Below are positions 49,865 to 60,081 of a DNA stretch of 64,000 nucleotides, piece by piece. The position numbers were made by a program, and so were the translations under genes. The notes beneath the pieces were generated by a model that saw nothing but the letters and a program-made list of their open reading frames with translations, searched no databases and was not told where the DNA came from. Origin of the DNA: Liminaster sp017519885 (GTDB lineage: Bacteria > Bacteroidota > Bacteroidia > Bacteroidales > UBA3663); assembly GCA_017519885.1 (NCBI GenBank), contig JAFWRO010000036.1:62001-126000 (forward strand), read 5' to 3'. Position 1 is the stretch's first letter, and each line of letters opens with the position of its first letter.

Positions 49865-49912
49865 TCCCTTAAAATCCCTTAGAATCCCTTAAAATCCCTT
49901 AGAATCCCTTAG
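49865..49912. repeat. 10-bp tandem repeats before lon's 3' end
   Basis: TCCCTTARAA recurs five times at 10-bp spacing (CCCTT at 49866, 49876, 49886, 49896, 49906). The left side of the same spacer (about 49755-49790) holds GGATATTAAGGGATATTTGGGGATATTTAGGGA, which carries the complementary AAGGG units. Confidence 0.75.
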
Positions 49913-49913
49913 T

Positions 49914-52364
49914 TTAAATGAACTTCTTCGGATGTTTAACCTTCTCCTTGAGCAAGGCGAAGTCGAGCACTTCGTGCAGGTCACGCACATAGTGGAAGTT
50001 GAGGCCTTCGGTATATTGCTTCTCGATGTCCTCCACGTCCTTGCGGTTATCCACGCAAAGCACCACATCGGTGATGCCTGCACGCTTGGCTGCCAGTATC
50101 TTCTCCTTCACGCCGCCGATGGGAATCACCTTGCCACGCAGCGTGATCTCTCCCGTCATAGCCACACGGGCACGCACACGGCGCTGTGTCAGCGTCGAGA
50201 CGAGCGAGGTCACCATAGTTATGCCTGCCGAAGGTCCATCCTTCGGAACGGCGCCTTCGGGGCAATGGATATGTGCTGTCCAGTTTTCGAAGATGGCAGG
50301 GTCGATGCCGAGGTCGAGCGAATTGGCCTTCACCCACTGCAGGGCAAGTTGTGCCGATTCCTTCATCACGTCGCCCAGATGGCCAGTGAGCGAAAGGTCC
50401 TTCTTGCCGGGCACAAGCGTCGATTCCACCTCAAGGATGCAGCCGCCCACCGATGTCCAGGCCAGGCCCGTGACGACGCCTGCATAGTCGTTGCCGTCGT
50501 ATTTCTCGGGATTGTAGTCAGGCTTGCCGAGGAAGTCTATCAGGTCGCCTGGCTGGAGTTTTTCGGGCACGGGCATCTCGTTGGCCACACGCCACGCCAC
50601 CTTGCGCATCACCTTGGCCAGGGTCTTGTCGAGCAGTCGCACGCCGCTTTCACGGGTGTATTGGTCGACAATCTTTTCCATCGTGCGGCGCGGGATGTTG
50701 AACTTGATGTCAGCCAGGCCGTGCTCCTCCTTCTGCTTGGGCAGGAGGTGACGTTCGCCGATCTCGATCTTCTCTTCAAGGATATAGCCCGAAAGCTCGA
50801 TCACCTCCATACGGTCGAGCAAGGGAGCTGCAATGGGCGTAAGGCTGTTGGCGGTGGCGATGAAGAGCACCTTCGAAAGGTCGTAATCCACATCGAGGAA
50901 GTTGTCGTGGAAGGCCTTGTTCTGTTCGGGGTCAAGCACCTCGAGCAGGGCGCTCGACGGATCGCCCTTGAAGTCGGACGAGATCTTGTCAATCTCATCC
51001 AGCACGAACACCGGATTGTCGGTCTTCGCCTTCTGGATGCCCGAAATGATGCGTCCGGGCAGGGCACCAATATAGGTGCGGCGATGTCCGCGTATCTCTG
51101 CCTCGTCGTGCAGACCGCCCAGCGAGATGCGCACATATTCGCGCTTCAGCGCCGTGGCGATGCTCTTGCCGAGCGATGTCTTGCCCACGCCTGGAGGACC
51201 TACAAGGCAGAGGATGGGTGACTTCATGTCGCCTCTCATCTTCAGCACGGCGAGGTGCTCGAGGATGCGCTCCTTCACGTTCTTGAGTCCGTAGTGGTCG
51301 TGGTCGAGCACGCGCTGGGCATTCTTCAGGTTCAGGTTGTCGTGCGTCGTCACGCCCCAGGGCAGGTCCACCATCGTCTGCAGGTAGTTGTACTGCACAT
51401 AGTAGTCGGGCGACTGCTCGTTCATCCTCTGCAGCTTCGTCACCTCCTTGCGGAACAGCTCCTGTATCGCCGTTCCCCACTTCTTCGAATTGGCCTTCTT
51501 GAGCAGACGGTCCACGTCCTCCTGGCTCGATTCACCCAGTTCCTCCTGTATCGAATGGATCTGTGTGCGCAGATACTGCTGGCGCTGCAGGCTGGTGAGT
51601 TCCACCTGCGTCAGCTGGTGCATCTGGTTCTTCACCTTGTTGTAGGCGAGGCACTTGCTGACGATGGTGGCCAGTTGCGTGCCGCGCTGTTCGAGGCTGC
51701 GGAATTCCAGCAGCTGCTGGTGGTTATACAGCGCCATCGGGAACGTCGCACTCAGGTAGTTGATGAGGAAGTTCGCGTCGGTGACGTTGTTCATGGCGAA
51801 CATTATCTCGCCCGTGATGGGGTTGTCGGCACATTCGTTGATGGCCTTGATGTCGTCGCGGATGATGCTGAGAAGGGCCTTGGTTCGGCGGCTGCGCGGC
51901 TGCAGCATCTCGTCGTCGAGCAGCGTCACCTCGCCCGTAAGGAAAGGCTCGGTCGTGAGCAATTCTTCAAGATGGAAGGCACGACGGCCCTGGATGATCA
52001 CCGAATGCGAACCGTCGGGGAGTTCAAGTTCCTTCATAACCTCGCAGACGACACCGTAGTCGTACAGGTCGTCGCGTCCCGGATCATCAACCATATTCTT
52101 CTGGCATACTACGCCAATGTAAAGCTTGTTCTTCTCAGCCTCCTTCACCACGCGGATGCTCTTCGTCCGACCTACCGACAGCGGCATGGTCAGACCGGGG
52201 AACATCACCATCTGGCGAAGCGCAACCAGTGGGAGTCGCTCGGGAGTGCATTTCTCCGGAACGAAACTCAAGTCGAGCATATTGTCGCCAAACATGGGCA
52301 TGATGGTAGTATGTTCGATGCGTTGGTCTTCAAATTCTTCTTCAAAAATCGGTTTTTTACTCAT
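49914..52364 (-). CDS. lon: ATP-dependent protease Lon
   Basis: Lon degrades abnormal and regulatory proteins in the cytoplasm. The 816 residues have the N-terminal LON substrate domain (about 40-240: LPLVALRQMVMFPGLTMPLSV), a helical region, the AAA+ module with Walker A GPPGVGKTSLGKSIA and Walker B PVFVLDEIDKISSDF (about 385-470), and the protease domain with the Ser-Lys dyad: Ser in PKDGPSAGITM and Lys in RGKVIPIGGVKEKIL. The length and order are those of LonA. Confidence 0.96.
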   Translation of the reverse strand: MSKKPIFEEEFEDQRIEHTTIMPMFGDNMLDLSFVPEKCTPERLPLVALRQMVMFPGLTMPLSVGRTKSIRVVKEAEKNKLYIGVVCQKNMVDDPGRDDLYDYGVVCEVMKELELPDGSHSVIIQGRRAFHLEELLTTEPFLTGEVTLLDDEMLQPRSRRTKALLSIIRDDIKAINECADNPITGEIMFAMNNVTDANFLINYLSATFPMALYNHQQLLEFRSLEQRGTQLATIVSKCLAYNKVKNQMHQLTQVELTSLQRQQYLRTQIHSIQEELGESSQEDVDRLLKKANSKKWGTAIQELFRKEVTKLQRMNEQSPDYYVQYNYLQTMVDLPWGVTTHDNLNLKNAQRVLDHDHYGLKNVKERILEHLAVLKMRGDMKSPILCLVGPPGVGKTSLGKSIATALKREYVRISLGGLHDEAEIRGHRRTYIGALPGRIISGIQKAKTDNPVFVLDEIDKISSDFKGDPSSALLEVLDPEQNKAFHDNFLDVDYDLSKVLFIATANSLTPIAAPLLDRMEVIELSGYILEEKIEIGERHLLPKQKEEHGLADIKFNIPRRTMEKIVDQYTRESGVRLLDKTLAKVMRKVAWRVANEMPVPEKLQPGDLIDFLGKPDYNPEKYDGNDYAGVVTGLAWTSVGGCILEVESTLVPGKKDLSLTGHLGDVMKESAQLALQWVKANSLDLGIDPAIFENWTAHIHCPEGAVPKDGPSAGITMVTSLVSTLTQRRVRARVAMTGEITLRGKVIPIGGVKEKILAAKRAGITDVVLCVDNRKDVEDIEKQYTEGLNFHYVRDLHEVLDFALLKEKVKHPKKFI

Positions 52365-52395
52365 TATTTAACTTTGTGAATGAAATAGTTTCTCG

Positions 52396-53976
52396 TTAGA
52401 ACGTTTGGGTTATCTGCTGCTCGCGATGCGTGAGGATGACGCGTGCAGCGGGGTATTTCTGGTGTATATGCTGGGCAAGGTGTTGTGCGCAGTACACCGA
52501 GCGGTGCTGGCCACCTGTGCATCCGCAGTTGACCACAAGGCTCGTGAAGCCGCGATTGAGATAGGTTTCGACGGCAGGGTCAACCAGGCGATAGACATTC
52601 TCGACGAACGTCTGCATCGACGTCTTGTCGACGGCATTGCGCGAGGTTTCGAGCAGCTCGCCCTTCTCGTCGCGTCGTCCTTCCAGAAAGTCGATCACCA
52701 CCTTGTCGAGCCCCGTGTATTGCCTGTAGAAGGGATATCGCCCGGGGTTGAGCGGGGCGCGGCAGTCGAAGACGAAGCCTCCCCCGTTGCCCGACAGGTC
52801 TTCGGGGATGCCTTTCTTGTAGCTGAACGAAGTGATGCGCACCACCAGCGGCCCCGTAGTCGGCATCGGCTGGAAACGCTCCATCTTGGCCACCTCGGCA
52901 AGGAGTTCGCACAGGTATGGGCAGTCGTCCTCCAGTTCGAAGCGGTCGATGGCGGGGCTGTCGGCATCCGCAAGGCCGCGCAGCGAACAGTCGTCGAACG
53001 AAGGCTCGCTGTTGCGGTGTGTAAGATTCACGAGCGAACACAATGCGCGCAAGATCGGTGTCTGGAACATCGCTTTGTGCTCGAACAGGCCTCGGTAGCC
53101 GTAGGTGCCCAGCGTCTGGAGCAGGCGGAAGAACACGAACACGCGCAGGCGGTGGCGGAAGGTGCGCATCGGCAGGGTGCAGAACTGCTGCATGCTGTCG
53201 GCATATTCAGTCAGCAGCTCGTTGCGCAGCTCAGGCGAATAGTTGGCACGCGTCTGCCAAAGGAACGAAGCCACGTCGTAATAGACGGGACCCTCGTAGC
53301 CGCCCTGGAAGTCGATGTACCAGGGCTTGTCGTCGCGTATCATCACGTTGCGCGACTGGAAGTCACGGTAGAGGAAGCCCCACGGCTCGCCCTTCGATGT
53401 GCAGTCGAGCAGCGCCCCGCACAGGCGGTCGAAGTCGGCCTCCAGCTTCATCTCGTCCATCGGGTAGCCCGAAGGCTTGAGGAAGCAGTACTTGAAGTAG
53501 TTCAGGTCCCAGCGGATGGTGGTCTCGCAGAAACGGGGTTCGCGGAAGGCATCGTGCTCGAAGTCGAAGCCCTTCACGGTCAGGAACTGGAGTCGCGGCA
53601 GGTCGCGCATCACCCGGTGGAGCAGCTCCTTCACCTGTGCGCGCAAAAGTTCCGAATCGGCACGGCGCGCCTGCTCCACAAGGTCGTAGAGCGACACCTG
53701 CCCCAGGTCATCCTGCAGGTAGCGCATCTCGTCGTCGCTCGAAGCCAGGATCTTCGGCACGGGCAGGCCCAGCGCCGTCATGTGTCGGCCCAAAGCCAGG
53801 AAGGCGTGGTTCTCCTTCGCGTTCTCACCGATCACGCCGATCACCGCCCCACTGTCGGCAGAGAGGCTATGGTACAACCGGTAATAATGTCGATTGCTGG
53901 CGGCGCCACCCAGCATTTGCACTCGGGCAGGCTCCTGGTGAAAATATGACTTATATAGTTCTGAAAGTTCGGTCAT
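52396..53976 (-). CDS. Sugar kinase-like (APH/AmgK) domain fused to RapZ C-terminal domain
   Basis: The 526-residue protein joins two activities usually separate. The N-terminal part (about 1-330) is an aminoglycoside-phosphotransferase-type kinase like AmgK, which phosphorylates N-acetylmuramate or N-acetylglucosamine in cell-wall recycling: GGAASNRHYYRLY (P-loop-like), LYRDFQSRNVMIRDD (catalytic loop) and WYIDFQGGYEGP (Mg-binding Asp). The C-terminal part (about 380-526) matches the RapZ C-terminal domain (ITSFSYKKGIP, TGLDKVVIDFLEG, CGCTGGQHRSVYCAQHL), which in E. coli binds glucosamine-6-phosphate and controls small RNAs. The RapZ ATPase half is missing. ATG 53976 (MTELSELYKSYF) lies just behind the promoter; an upstream start at 54048 would overlap it. 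Confidence 0.85.
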   Translation of the reverse strand: MTELSELYKSYFHQEPARVQMLGGAASNRHYYRLYHSLSADSGAVIGVIGENAKENHAFLALGRHMTALGLPVPKILASSDDEMRYLQDDLGQVSLYDLVEQARRADSELLRAQVKELLHRVMRDLPRLQFLTVKGFDFEHDAFREPRFCETTIRWDLNYFKYCFLKPSGYPMDEMKLEADFDRLCGALLDCTSKGEPWGFLYRDFQSRNVMIRDDKPWYIDFQGGYEGPVYYDVASFLWQTRANYSPELRNELLTEYADSMQQFCTLPMRTFRHRLRVFVFFRLLQTLGTYGYRGLFEHKAMFQTPILRALCSLVNLTHRNSEPSFDDCSLRGLADADSPAIDRFELEDDCPYLCELLAEVAKMERFQPMPTTGPLVVRITSFSYKKGIPEDLSGNGGGFVFDCRAPLNPGRYPFYRQYTGLDKVVIDFLEGRRDEKGELLETSRNAVDKTSMQTFVENVYRLVDPAVETYLNRGFTSLVVNCGCTGGQHRSVYCAQHLAQHIHQKYPAARVILTHREQQITQTF

Positions 53977-54017
53977 TTTTTGAAATCCGGTAGAACAGAT
54001 ATTCCTTTTTTTGGGCG

Positions 54018-54049
54018 CAAAGATAATTCTTTTCCGCCACAAAAACAAA
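54018..54049 (-). promoter_or_regulatory. Promoter of the kinase-RapZ gene
   Basis: On the minus strand TTTG (54046-54049) and TATCTTTG (54018-54025) are 20 bp apart; the ATG lies 42 bp downstream. Confidence 0.8.
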
Positions 54050-54065
54050 AATATTGCAGAAAAAT

Positions 54066-54097
54066 TTGCGTTTCCGACAAAAAATGCGTATCTTTGC
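54066..54097 (+). promoter_or_regulatory. Promoter of the sigma54-activator/lptE/secG operon
   Basis: TTTG at 54066-54069 and TATCTTTG at 54090-54097, 20 bp apart. The ATG of the activator follows at 54127. Back to back with the divergent promoter at 54018. Confidence 0.8.
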
Positions 54098-54126
54098 AGC
54101 CGATTTAACAGGAGAATATTCTAAAT

Positions 54127-55386
<1,260 letters not shown>

Positions 55387-55395
55387 AAAAATGAT

Positions 55396-55908
55396 ATGCG
55401 CATCCCAGTAATTCTTCTTTCCGTGCTGCTCTCCCTCGTGTGCTTCACGTCGTGCAGCATCAGCTATCAGCTCAACGGTGCCAGCATCGACTACAGCACC
55501 ACGCATACCATCAGCTTCGATTATATCCAGAACAAGGCATCACTGGTCTATGCCCCACTCACCATCCTCTTCAACGACGAGCTGCAGAAAAAGTATGTCA
55601 ATCAGACACGACTTTCGCAGGTCGATCGCGATGGCGACCTCCAGATCAGCGGAGCCATCACCGGCTATAGCCTCTCCAACCAGGCAGTCAACACCGAAGC
55701 CTATGCCACAGTCACGCGTCTGACCATCAAGGTGAAGATTAAGTTCGTGAATAAGAACAACAAAAGCGAGAATTTCGAGAAGGAATTTTCGCAGTATGCC
55801 GAGTTCGACGCCACCCAGATGCTCACCGATGTGCAGGACGATCTTTGCGCAGAACTCACCGAGAAACTGGTCGATGACATCTTCAATGCCACCGTCGCCA
55901 ACTGGTAA
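55396..55908 (+). CDS. lptE: LptE-like LPS assembly lipoprotein
   Basis: LptE plugs the LptD channel that inserts lipopolysaccharide in the outer membrane. The 170 residues start with a lipoprotein signal (lipobox CFTSC, Cys about 20) followed by SISYQLNGASIDYSTT, the short beta fold with paired helices seen in Bacteroidetes LptE; the pattern LTIKVKIKFVNKNNKSENFEKEFSQYAEFD and a final LCAELTEKLVDDIFN helix fit. Assignment rests on size, signal and the family's usual place next to the sigma54 activator and secG. It starts 9 bp after the activator's stop. Confidence 0.8.
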   Translation: MRIPVILLSVLLSLVCFTSCSISYQLNGASIDYSTTHTISFDYIQNKASLVYAPLTILFNDELQKKYVNQTRLSQVDRDGDLQISGAITGYSLSNQAVNTEAYATVTRLTIKVKIKFVNKNNKSENFEKEFSQYAEFDATQMLTDVQDDLCAELTEKLVDDIFNATVANW

Positions 55909-55910
55909 AT

Positions 55911-56597
55911 ATGGAAAAGTGGATTAAAGACCCCCGCACCCTGGGCGCCGATGCCGTAGCCACGCTTCCCGACCTCATTGCCCGATACCCCTATTGCGCC
56001 ACCTATCGCCTGCTCTATCTCACCGCCCTCGCCAACGTGCATTCAACGCGTCTAAAGGACGAGATACGACGCCACGCGCCCGCCATCCCCGACCGCCTCA
56101 AGCTCTTCAAGCTCATCAACCGCGGCGAATACGGATGGATAGCCCTGATGCACCATCTCGAGCAGCAGCGCCGACAGCAGCCCGAGGCACGCGACTTCGA
56201 ACTCATCGAGCGATTCCTCGACAACATCGAGCTCGGTTCGGCACCCGATGTGCAGTACAGTTTGGAGCACATGCCCGACATTCAGACCGATCGCGACGAG
56301 CAGGACGACCTCATCGACAGCTTCCTCCAAGCCGAGGCCGACGGCCAGCTTTTTGTGCCAAATGTGGAGTCAGAAAAAATGCAGGAAGACGATTTTGACG
56401 AACACGAAAAAATCAAGGATCGTGCATTTTTAACCGAGAGTTTGGCAAAGGTATATGTCAAACAAGGCAAATATGAGCAGGCTTTAGCTATTTTTTTGGA
56501 TTTAAATTTGAAATTCTCGAAAAAAAATACTTACTTTGCAGACCAAATTAGATATTTGGAGAAGGTAATTGAACTTAAGAAGTCAAATAAAAATTAA
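55911..56597 (+). CDS. TPR-containing protein of unknown function
   Basis: The 228 residues have no signal peptide. A Pro/Arg-rich N-terminal half (LPDLIARYPYCATYRLLYL) is followed by an acidic middle (QTDRDEQDDLIDSFLQ) and a C-terminal tetratricopeptide-like pair (about 175-228: TESLAKVYVKQGKYEQALAIF, then LNLKFSKKNTYFADQI). The last third is notably AT-richer than the first two thirds. The gene sits between lptE and secG, 2 bp after lptE, a frequent Bacteroidetes arrangement; the role is unknown, probably protein-protein contact in envelope biogenesis. Confidence 0.7.
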   Translation: MEKWIKDPRTLGADAVATLPDLIARYPYCATYRLLYLTALANVHSTRLKDEIRRHAPAIPDRLKLFKLINRGEYGWIALMHHLEQQRRQQPEARDFELIERFLDNIELGSAPDVQYSLEHMPDIQTDRDEQDDLIDSFLQAEADGQLFVPNVESEKMQEDDFDEHEKIKDRAFLTESLAKVYVKQGKYEQALAIFLDLNLKFSKKNTYFADQIRYLEKVIELKKSNKN

Positions 56598-56617
56598 AAT
56601 ATAACAAACAAAAAGAA

Positions 56618-56950
56618 ATGGTAGTTCTTACTTTAATTATCGTACTGATCAGTGTACTCCTCGTAATGATTGTACTTGTGCAGAAGTCAAAGGGCGGTGG
56701 TCTTGCCGCTGGCTTCCAATCCTCCAATCAAGTAATGGGTGCACCCAAGACCGCAGACTTCCTTGAGAAGACCACATGGACACTTATGGGCGTCATTGCT
56801 CTTCTCTGCATCGTCACCACTCTCACACTCAAGCACAGCGGCCAGACCGTTCAGGGTACCGCCATCGAAGCTCAGGAGCAGACCGCTCCCGTCCTTCCCG
56901 AGAATGTAGCTGACGAGGCACCCGTGGCAACCGACGCCACAAACGAATAA
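56618..56950 (+). CDS. secG: Preprotein translocase subunit SecG
   Basis: SecG helps SecYE move proteins across the inner membrane. The 110 residues have two membrane spans (about 2-21: VVLTLIIVLISVLLVMIVLV; about 50-72: WTLMGVIALLCIVTTLTL) separated by the conserved cytoplasmic loop QKSKGGGLAAGFQSSNQVMG, and an acidic tail with Glu/Thr/Ala. This is the typical Bacteroidetes SecG. Confidence 0.93.
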   Translation: MVVLTLIIVLISVLLVMIVLVQKSKGGGLAAGFQSSNQVMGAPKTADFLEKTTWTLMGVIALLCIVTTLTLKHSGQTVQGTAIEAQEQTAPVLPENVADEAPVATDATNE

Positions 56951-57272
56951 ATTGGAATTTTTGCATTTTCGCAATTATTCCGACAATTCACACAATAATT
57001 CGGAAACATTTCCGTTATTAAAGTGTTAATTGCAATCCATTAGCATTTTCTCCTATTCCAAATCATCATCAACCAAGTCCGTCGGGCACGTGAGTGTCTG
57101 GCGGGCTGCTTTTTAAACGGACACCATCTCAAAACGCCCATTATTCTCGCGTCAATTTCACACAATACAAACACCTCCCCCACCTGCCTGCCTAGCCCAC
57201 GACCAAGAGCCTTATTTATCGAATTAGCGAAAGAAAAAAGCCAAATGCGAATATTTCCACCATACCTATAAT

Positions 57273-57301
57273 AAAAAAGAGGGGATTTTTTCCTCTTTTT
57301 T
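57273..57301. terminator. Terminator hairpin just before hsdR
   Basis: AAAAAAGAGG and CCTCTTTTTT (57273-57282, 57292-57301) form a 10-bp stem with loop GGATTTTTT, followed by more T. It would stop transcription coming from secG. Its right end adjoins the TTTG of the hsdR promoter. Confidence 0.7.
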
Positions 57302-57332
57302 TTGTTTTTCTCAACATAAATGTCTATCTTTG
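57301..57332 (+). promoter_or_regulatory. Promoter of hsdR
   Basis: TTTG at 57301-57304 and TATCTTTG at 57325-57332 are 20 bp apart. The ATG at 57349 lies only 16 bp behind the -7 element, so the leader is very short or absent. Confidence 0.75.
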
Positions 57333-57348
57333 CGGCGTCGAACCATCT

Positions 57349-60075
57349 ATGAAACCAGAAGAGAAAGCAAGACTGAAGATTGACGAGATGCTCGAAAAGG
57401 CGGGCTGGAAGGTTGTAGACCGAAAGGACTACAGCCCGACCGATGCTGCCGTAGCCATCCGCGAAACGCTCGTCAAGGGTATGGATCGTGCCGACTACAT
57501 GCTCTTCGCTGGCGGCAAGGCTATCGGCATCCTCGAAGCGAAGCGTGCCGAAATCGACGTCAAGGACGAAGCTGTGCGCGACCAGGCCTACGGCTACGCC
57601 TGCCACACGCCCGACATCTATCAGACGTGGCAAATGCCCCTGCCTTTCGGCATCACGTCCAATGGCGAAGTGTCCTATCTCGAGGACTATCGCAAGGGTG
57701 GCCTCGTCTCCGACGAAGACCTCGAAACCTACAAGCGCACGCTGCCCACGCCCTGGAAGCTGGTGCGCACGCTGGGCATCGACAATCCGTTTGCCGGACT
57801 TCCCACCCTGAGGCGGAAAGGACTGCGCGACTGCCAGTACGAAGCCATCACCGAGCTCGAAACCTCGTTCCGCAACGGCCGTCGGCGTGCGCTGATGGTG
57901 CTCGCCACGGGTGCAGGCAAGACCTATGCAGCCTGCCTCGCCGCCTATCGCTTCCTCGCCTTCACGCCCATGCGGCGCATTCTCTTCCTCGTCGACCGCA
58001 ACAACCTCGGCAAGCAGGCCAACGACGAGTTCGGCAAATTCAAGATCACGCAGACGGGCGACCCGTTCAGCACCGAATATGCCGTCAACCGCCTCCGTTC
58101 GGCCAACGTGCCCACCGACAGCAACGTCGTCATCTCCACCATCCAGCGCCTCTTCTCGCTGCTCAAGGGCGACGACATCACCGACGACGATGCCGACGAC
58201 GCCTACACCCCTTCCACCGAAGTGGAGCTGCCCGAGCATCCCGTCCTCGGTCACGACTTCTTCGACATCATCATCATCGACGAGTGCCACCGCAGCATCT
58301 ATGGCAACTGGCGCCGTGTGCTCGAATACTTCGACCAGGCCCTGATGATTGGCCTCACCGCCACGCCCATCCCCGAGACGCGCGCCTTCTTCGACGACAA
58401 CATCGTCATCAACTACACGCTCGAACAGTCAATCGCCGACGGCGTGAACGTCGAAGGCCGCACCTATCGCATCAAGACCGAAGTCACCGAGAATGGTGGA
58501 GCCATCCGAAAGGGCGACAAGACCCGACACGAGACGCGCTACACGGGCGAGGTCGAAACCATCACCCAGCGCGAAGGGCGCAACTACACGCCGCAGGAAC
58601 TCAACCGTTCCATCGTCAACCCCTCGCAGATCAAGCTCATCCTCGAGACCTACCGCGACAATGTCTATACCGAGATGTTCTGCGACCCGCCGCGCGAACC
58701 GAACCTCGACTATCTGCCCAAGACGCTCATCTTCGCCCTCAACGAGCAGCACGCCAACAACATCGTCCGCATCGCGCGCGAAGTCTTCGGTCATCCCGAT
58801 CACGACGACCAATATGTCCAGAAGATAACCTATTCGTGCAACGACACCGACGGGCTCATCCGTTCGTTCCGCATCGACCCGAAGTTCCGCATCGCCGTCA
58901 CCTGCACCCTCGTCGCCACAGGCACCGACGTCAAGCCGCTCGAAGTGCTCATCTTCATGCGCGACGTCGAGTCCGAACCCCTCTTCATCCAGATGAAGGG
59001 ACGCGGCGTGCGCACCATCGGCGACAGCCAGCTCCGCCTCGTCACACCCAATGCCCGCTCGAAGGACTTCTTTATGCTTGTCGATGCCGTGGGTGTCACC
59101 GAGCATGCCATGACCATCCCGACGCCCACGCTCGAACCAGGCTCCAAGCCGCTCACCCTGGCGCGCCTGATGGAGCTGCTCTGCCACGGCAATCTCGACG
59201 ATGAGAAGTTGCGCGATTTCGCAGGCCGTCTGAGCCGCATCTTCAACAAGGCCAACGACGACCAGCGCCAGCAGTTCATCCGTCTGGCAGGCATAGGTAT
59301 GAAGGAACTCGCCTCGCGCATCTACAATGCACTCTCCAACGAAACACTGCCGCCCTACATCGACATCAACGAGCCCAACATCGAGCGCAAGGAACTTGTG
59401 GCGCCCATCACACATCATCCCGAGGCGCGCGAATTCCTGCTCATCCTCCTCGCAGGCTTCGTCGATACGCTGATGCCGGGCGAAGACACGCTCATCTACA
59501 GCGGCTTCTCAAGCGAAGAGGCGCACAACAACACGTCGGCTTTCGAGCAATTCTGCCAGAAGAACCGCGACTCCATCGAAGCCCTGCGCATCATCTGGAA
59601 CAACCAGGGCGAGCCGTTGACCTACGCCTTGCTCAAGGACCTCGAGAACGCGCTCAAGATGGCCAACAACCACTTCACCTCGTCGCGCCTGTGGAGCGAC
59701 TACGCCCTCGTCAGCCCCAACAGCGTCCACAAGCCTACCACCAGCGACGAGCGCGAAGCTCTCACCAACATCATCCAGCTCGTGCGCTTTGCTTACCATC
59801 AGATCACCGAAATGGAATGCCTCAGCGTCCACGCCCAGCAGTACTTCAACCTCTGGTGCGGTCAGCGCAACAACGAGAAGACCGAGAAGCAGCGCGAAGT
59901 GATGCGCCAGGTGGCAAGCTACATCGCCCTCAACGGTGCCATCGATTTCGACGACCTCAAGGCTACCGACCGCGACCAGGCACGCAAGGTCAGCATCGCT
60001 TTCGGCGGCCTCGCCCAAGCCAACGAAGCCCTCCAGTCGCTCAGCCGCTTCATACTCTATCGCAAACAAGCATAA
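57349..60075 (+). CDS. hsdR: Type I restriction enzyme, restriction subunit HsdR
   Basis: HsdR cuts unmodified DNA after ATP-driven translocation. The 908 residues start with the nuclease domain holding the PD-(D/E)xK-like motif (Asp in RADYMLFAGG, then ILEAKRAEI near 61-69), followed by the helicase domain: Walker A VLATGAGKTYAA (184-195), motif II IIIDECHRSIYGNW (308-321), GLTATPIPETRAFF and VTCTLVATGTDVKPL, and a helical C-terminal part (about 650-908) that binds the methylase. The order and length match family members. It precedes hsdM by 6 bp. Confidence 0.94.
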   Translation: MKPEEKARLKIDEMLEKAGWKVVDRKDYSPTDAAVAIRETLVKGMDRADYMLFAGGKAIGILEAKRAEIDVKDEAVRDQAYGYACHTPDIYQTWQMPLPFGITSNGEVSYLEDYRKGGLVSDEDLETYKRTLPTPWKLVRTLGIDNPFAGLPTLRRKGLRDCQYEAITELETSFRNGRRRALMVLATGAGKTYAACLAAYRFLAFTPMRRILFLVDRNNLGKQANDEFGKFKITQTGDPFSTEYAVNRLRSANVPTDSNVVISTIQRLFSLLKGDDITDDDADDAYTPSTEVELPEHPVLGHDFFDIIIIDECHRSIYGNWRRVLEYFDQALMIGLTATPIPETRAFFDDNIVINYTLEQSIADGVNVEGRTYRIKTEVTENGGAIRKGDKTRHETRYTGEVETITQREGRNYTPQELNRSIVNPSQIKLILETYRDNVYTEMFCDPPREPNLDYLPKTLIFALNEQHANNIVRIAREVFGHPDHDDQYVQKITYSCNDTDGLIRSFRIDPKFRIAVTCTLVATGTDVKPLEVLIFMRDVESEPLFIQMKGRGVRTIGDSQLRLVTPNARSKDFFMLVDAVGVTEHAMTIPTPTLEPGSKPLTLARLMELLCHGNLDDEKLRDFAGRLSRIFNKANDDQRQQFIRLAGIGMKELASRIYNALSNETLPPYIDINEPNIERKELVAPITHHPEAREFLLILLAGFVDTLMPGEDTLIYSGFSSEEAHNNTSAFEQFCQKNRDSIEALRIIWNNQGEPLTYALLKDLENALKMANNHFTSSRLWSDYALVSPNSVHKPTTSDEREALTNIIQLVRFAYHQITEMECLSVHAQQYFNLWCGQRNNEKTEKQREVMRQVASYIALNGAIDFDDLKATDRDQARKVSIAFGGLAQANEALQSLSRFILYRKQA

Positions 60076-60081
60076 CCACAA

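Larger units (their letters stand above)
56951..57348. other. 398-bp spacer before the type I RM operon
   Basis: No gene is seen; open frames here on the minus strand are shadows of hsdR. It contains a weak hairpin with AATAATTCGGAA/TTCCGTTATT arms (about 56995-57019) as a possible secG terminator, an unremarkable central part, a terminator at 57273-57301 and the hsdR promoter. It may mark the edge of an inserted RM module. Confidence 0.5.

Noticed and set aside
49932..53949. Long plus-strand open frames opposite lon and the kinase-RapZ gene
   Set aside because: Lon and the fusion protein have full motif sets; the opposite frames are Leu/Val/His-rich shadows.
56951..57348. Small RNA or retron-like RNA in the spacer before hsdR
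   Set aside because: Only weak pairings were found and no reverse transcriptase is present.
57040..58290. 416-codon minus-strand open frame opposite hsdR reaching into the spacer
   Set aside because: HsdR has all nuclease and helicase motifs; the opposite frame has none and starts inside hsdR.
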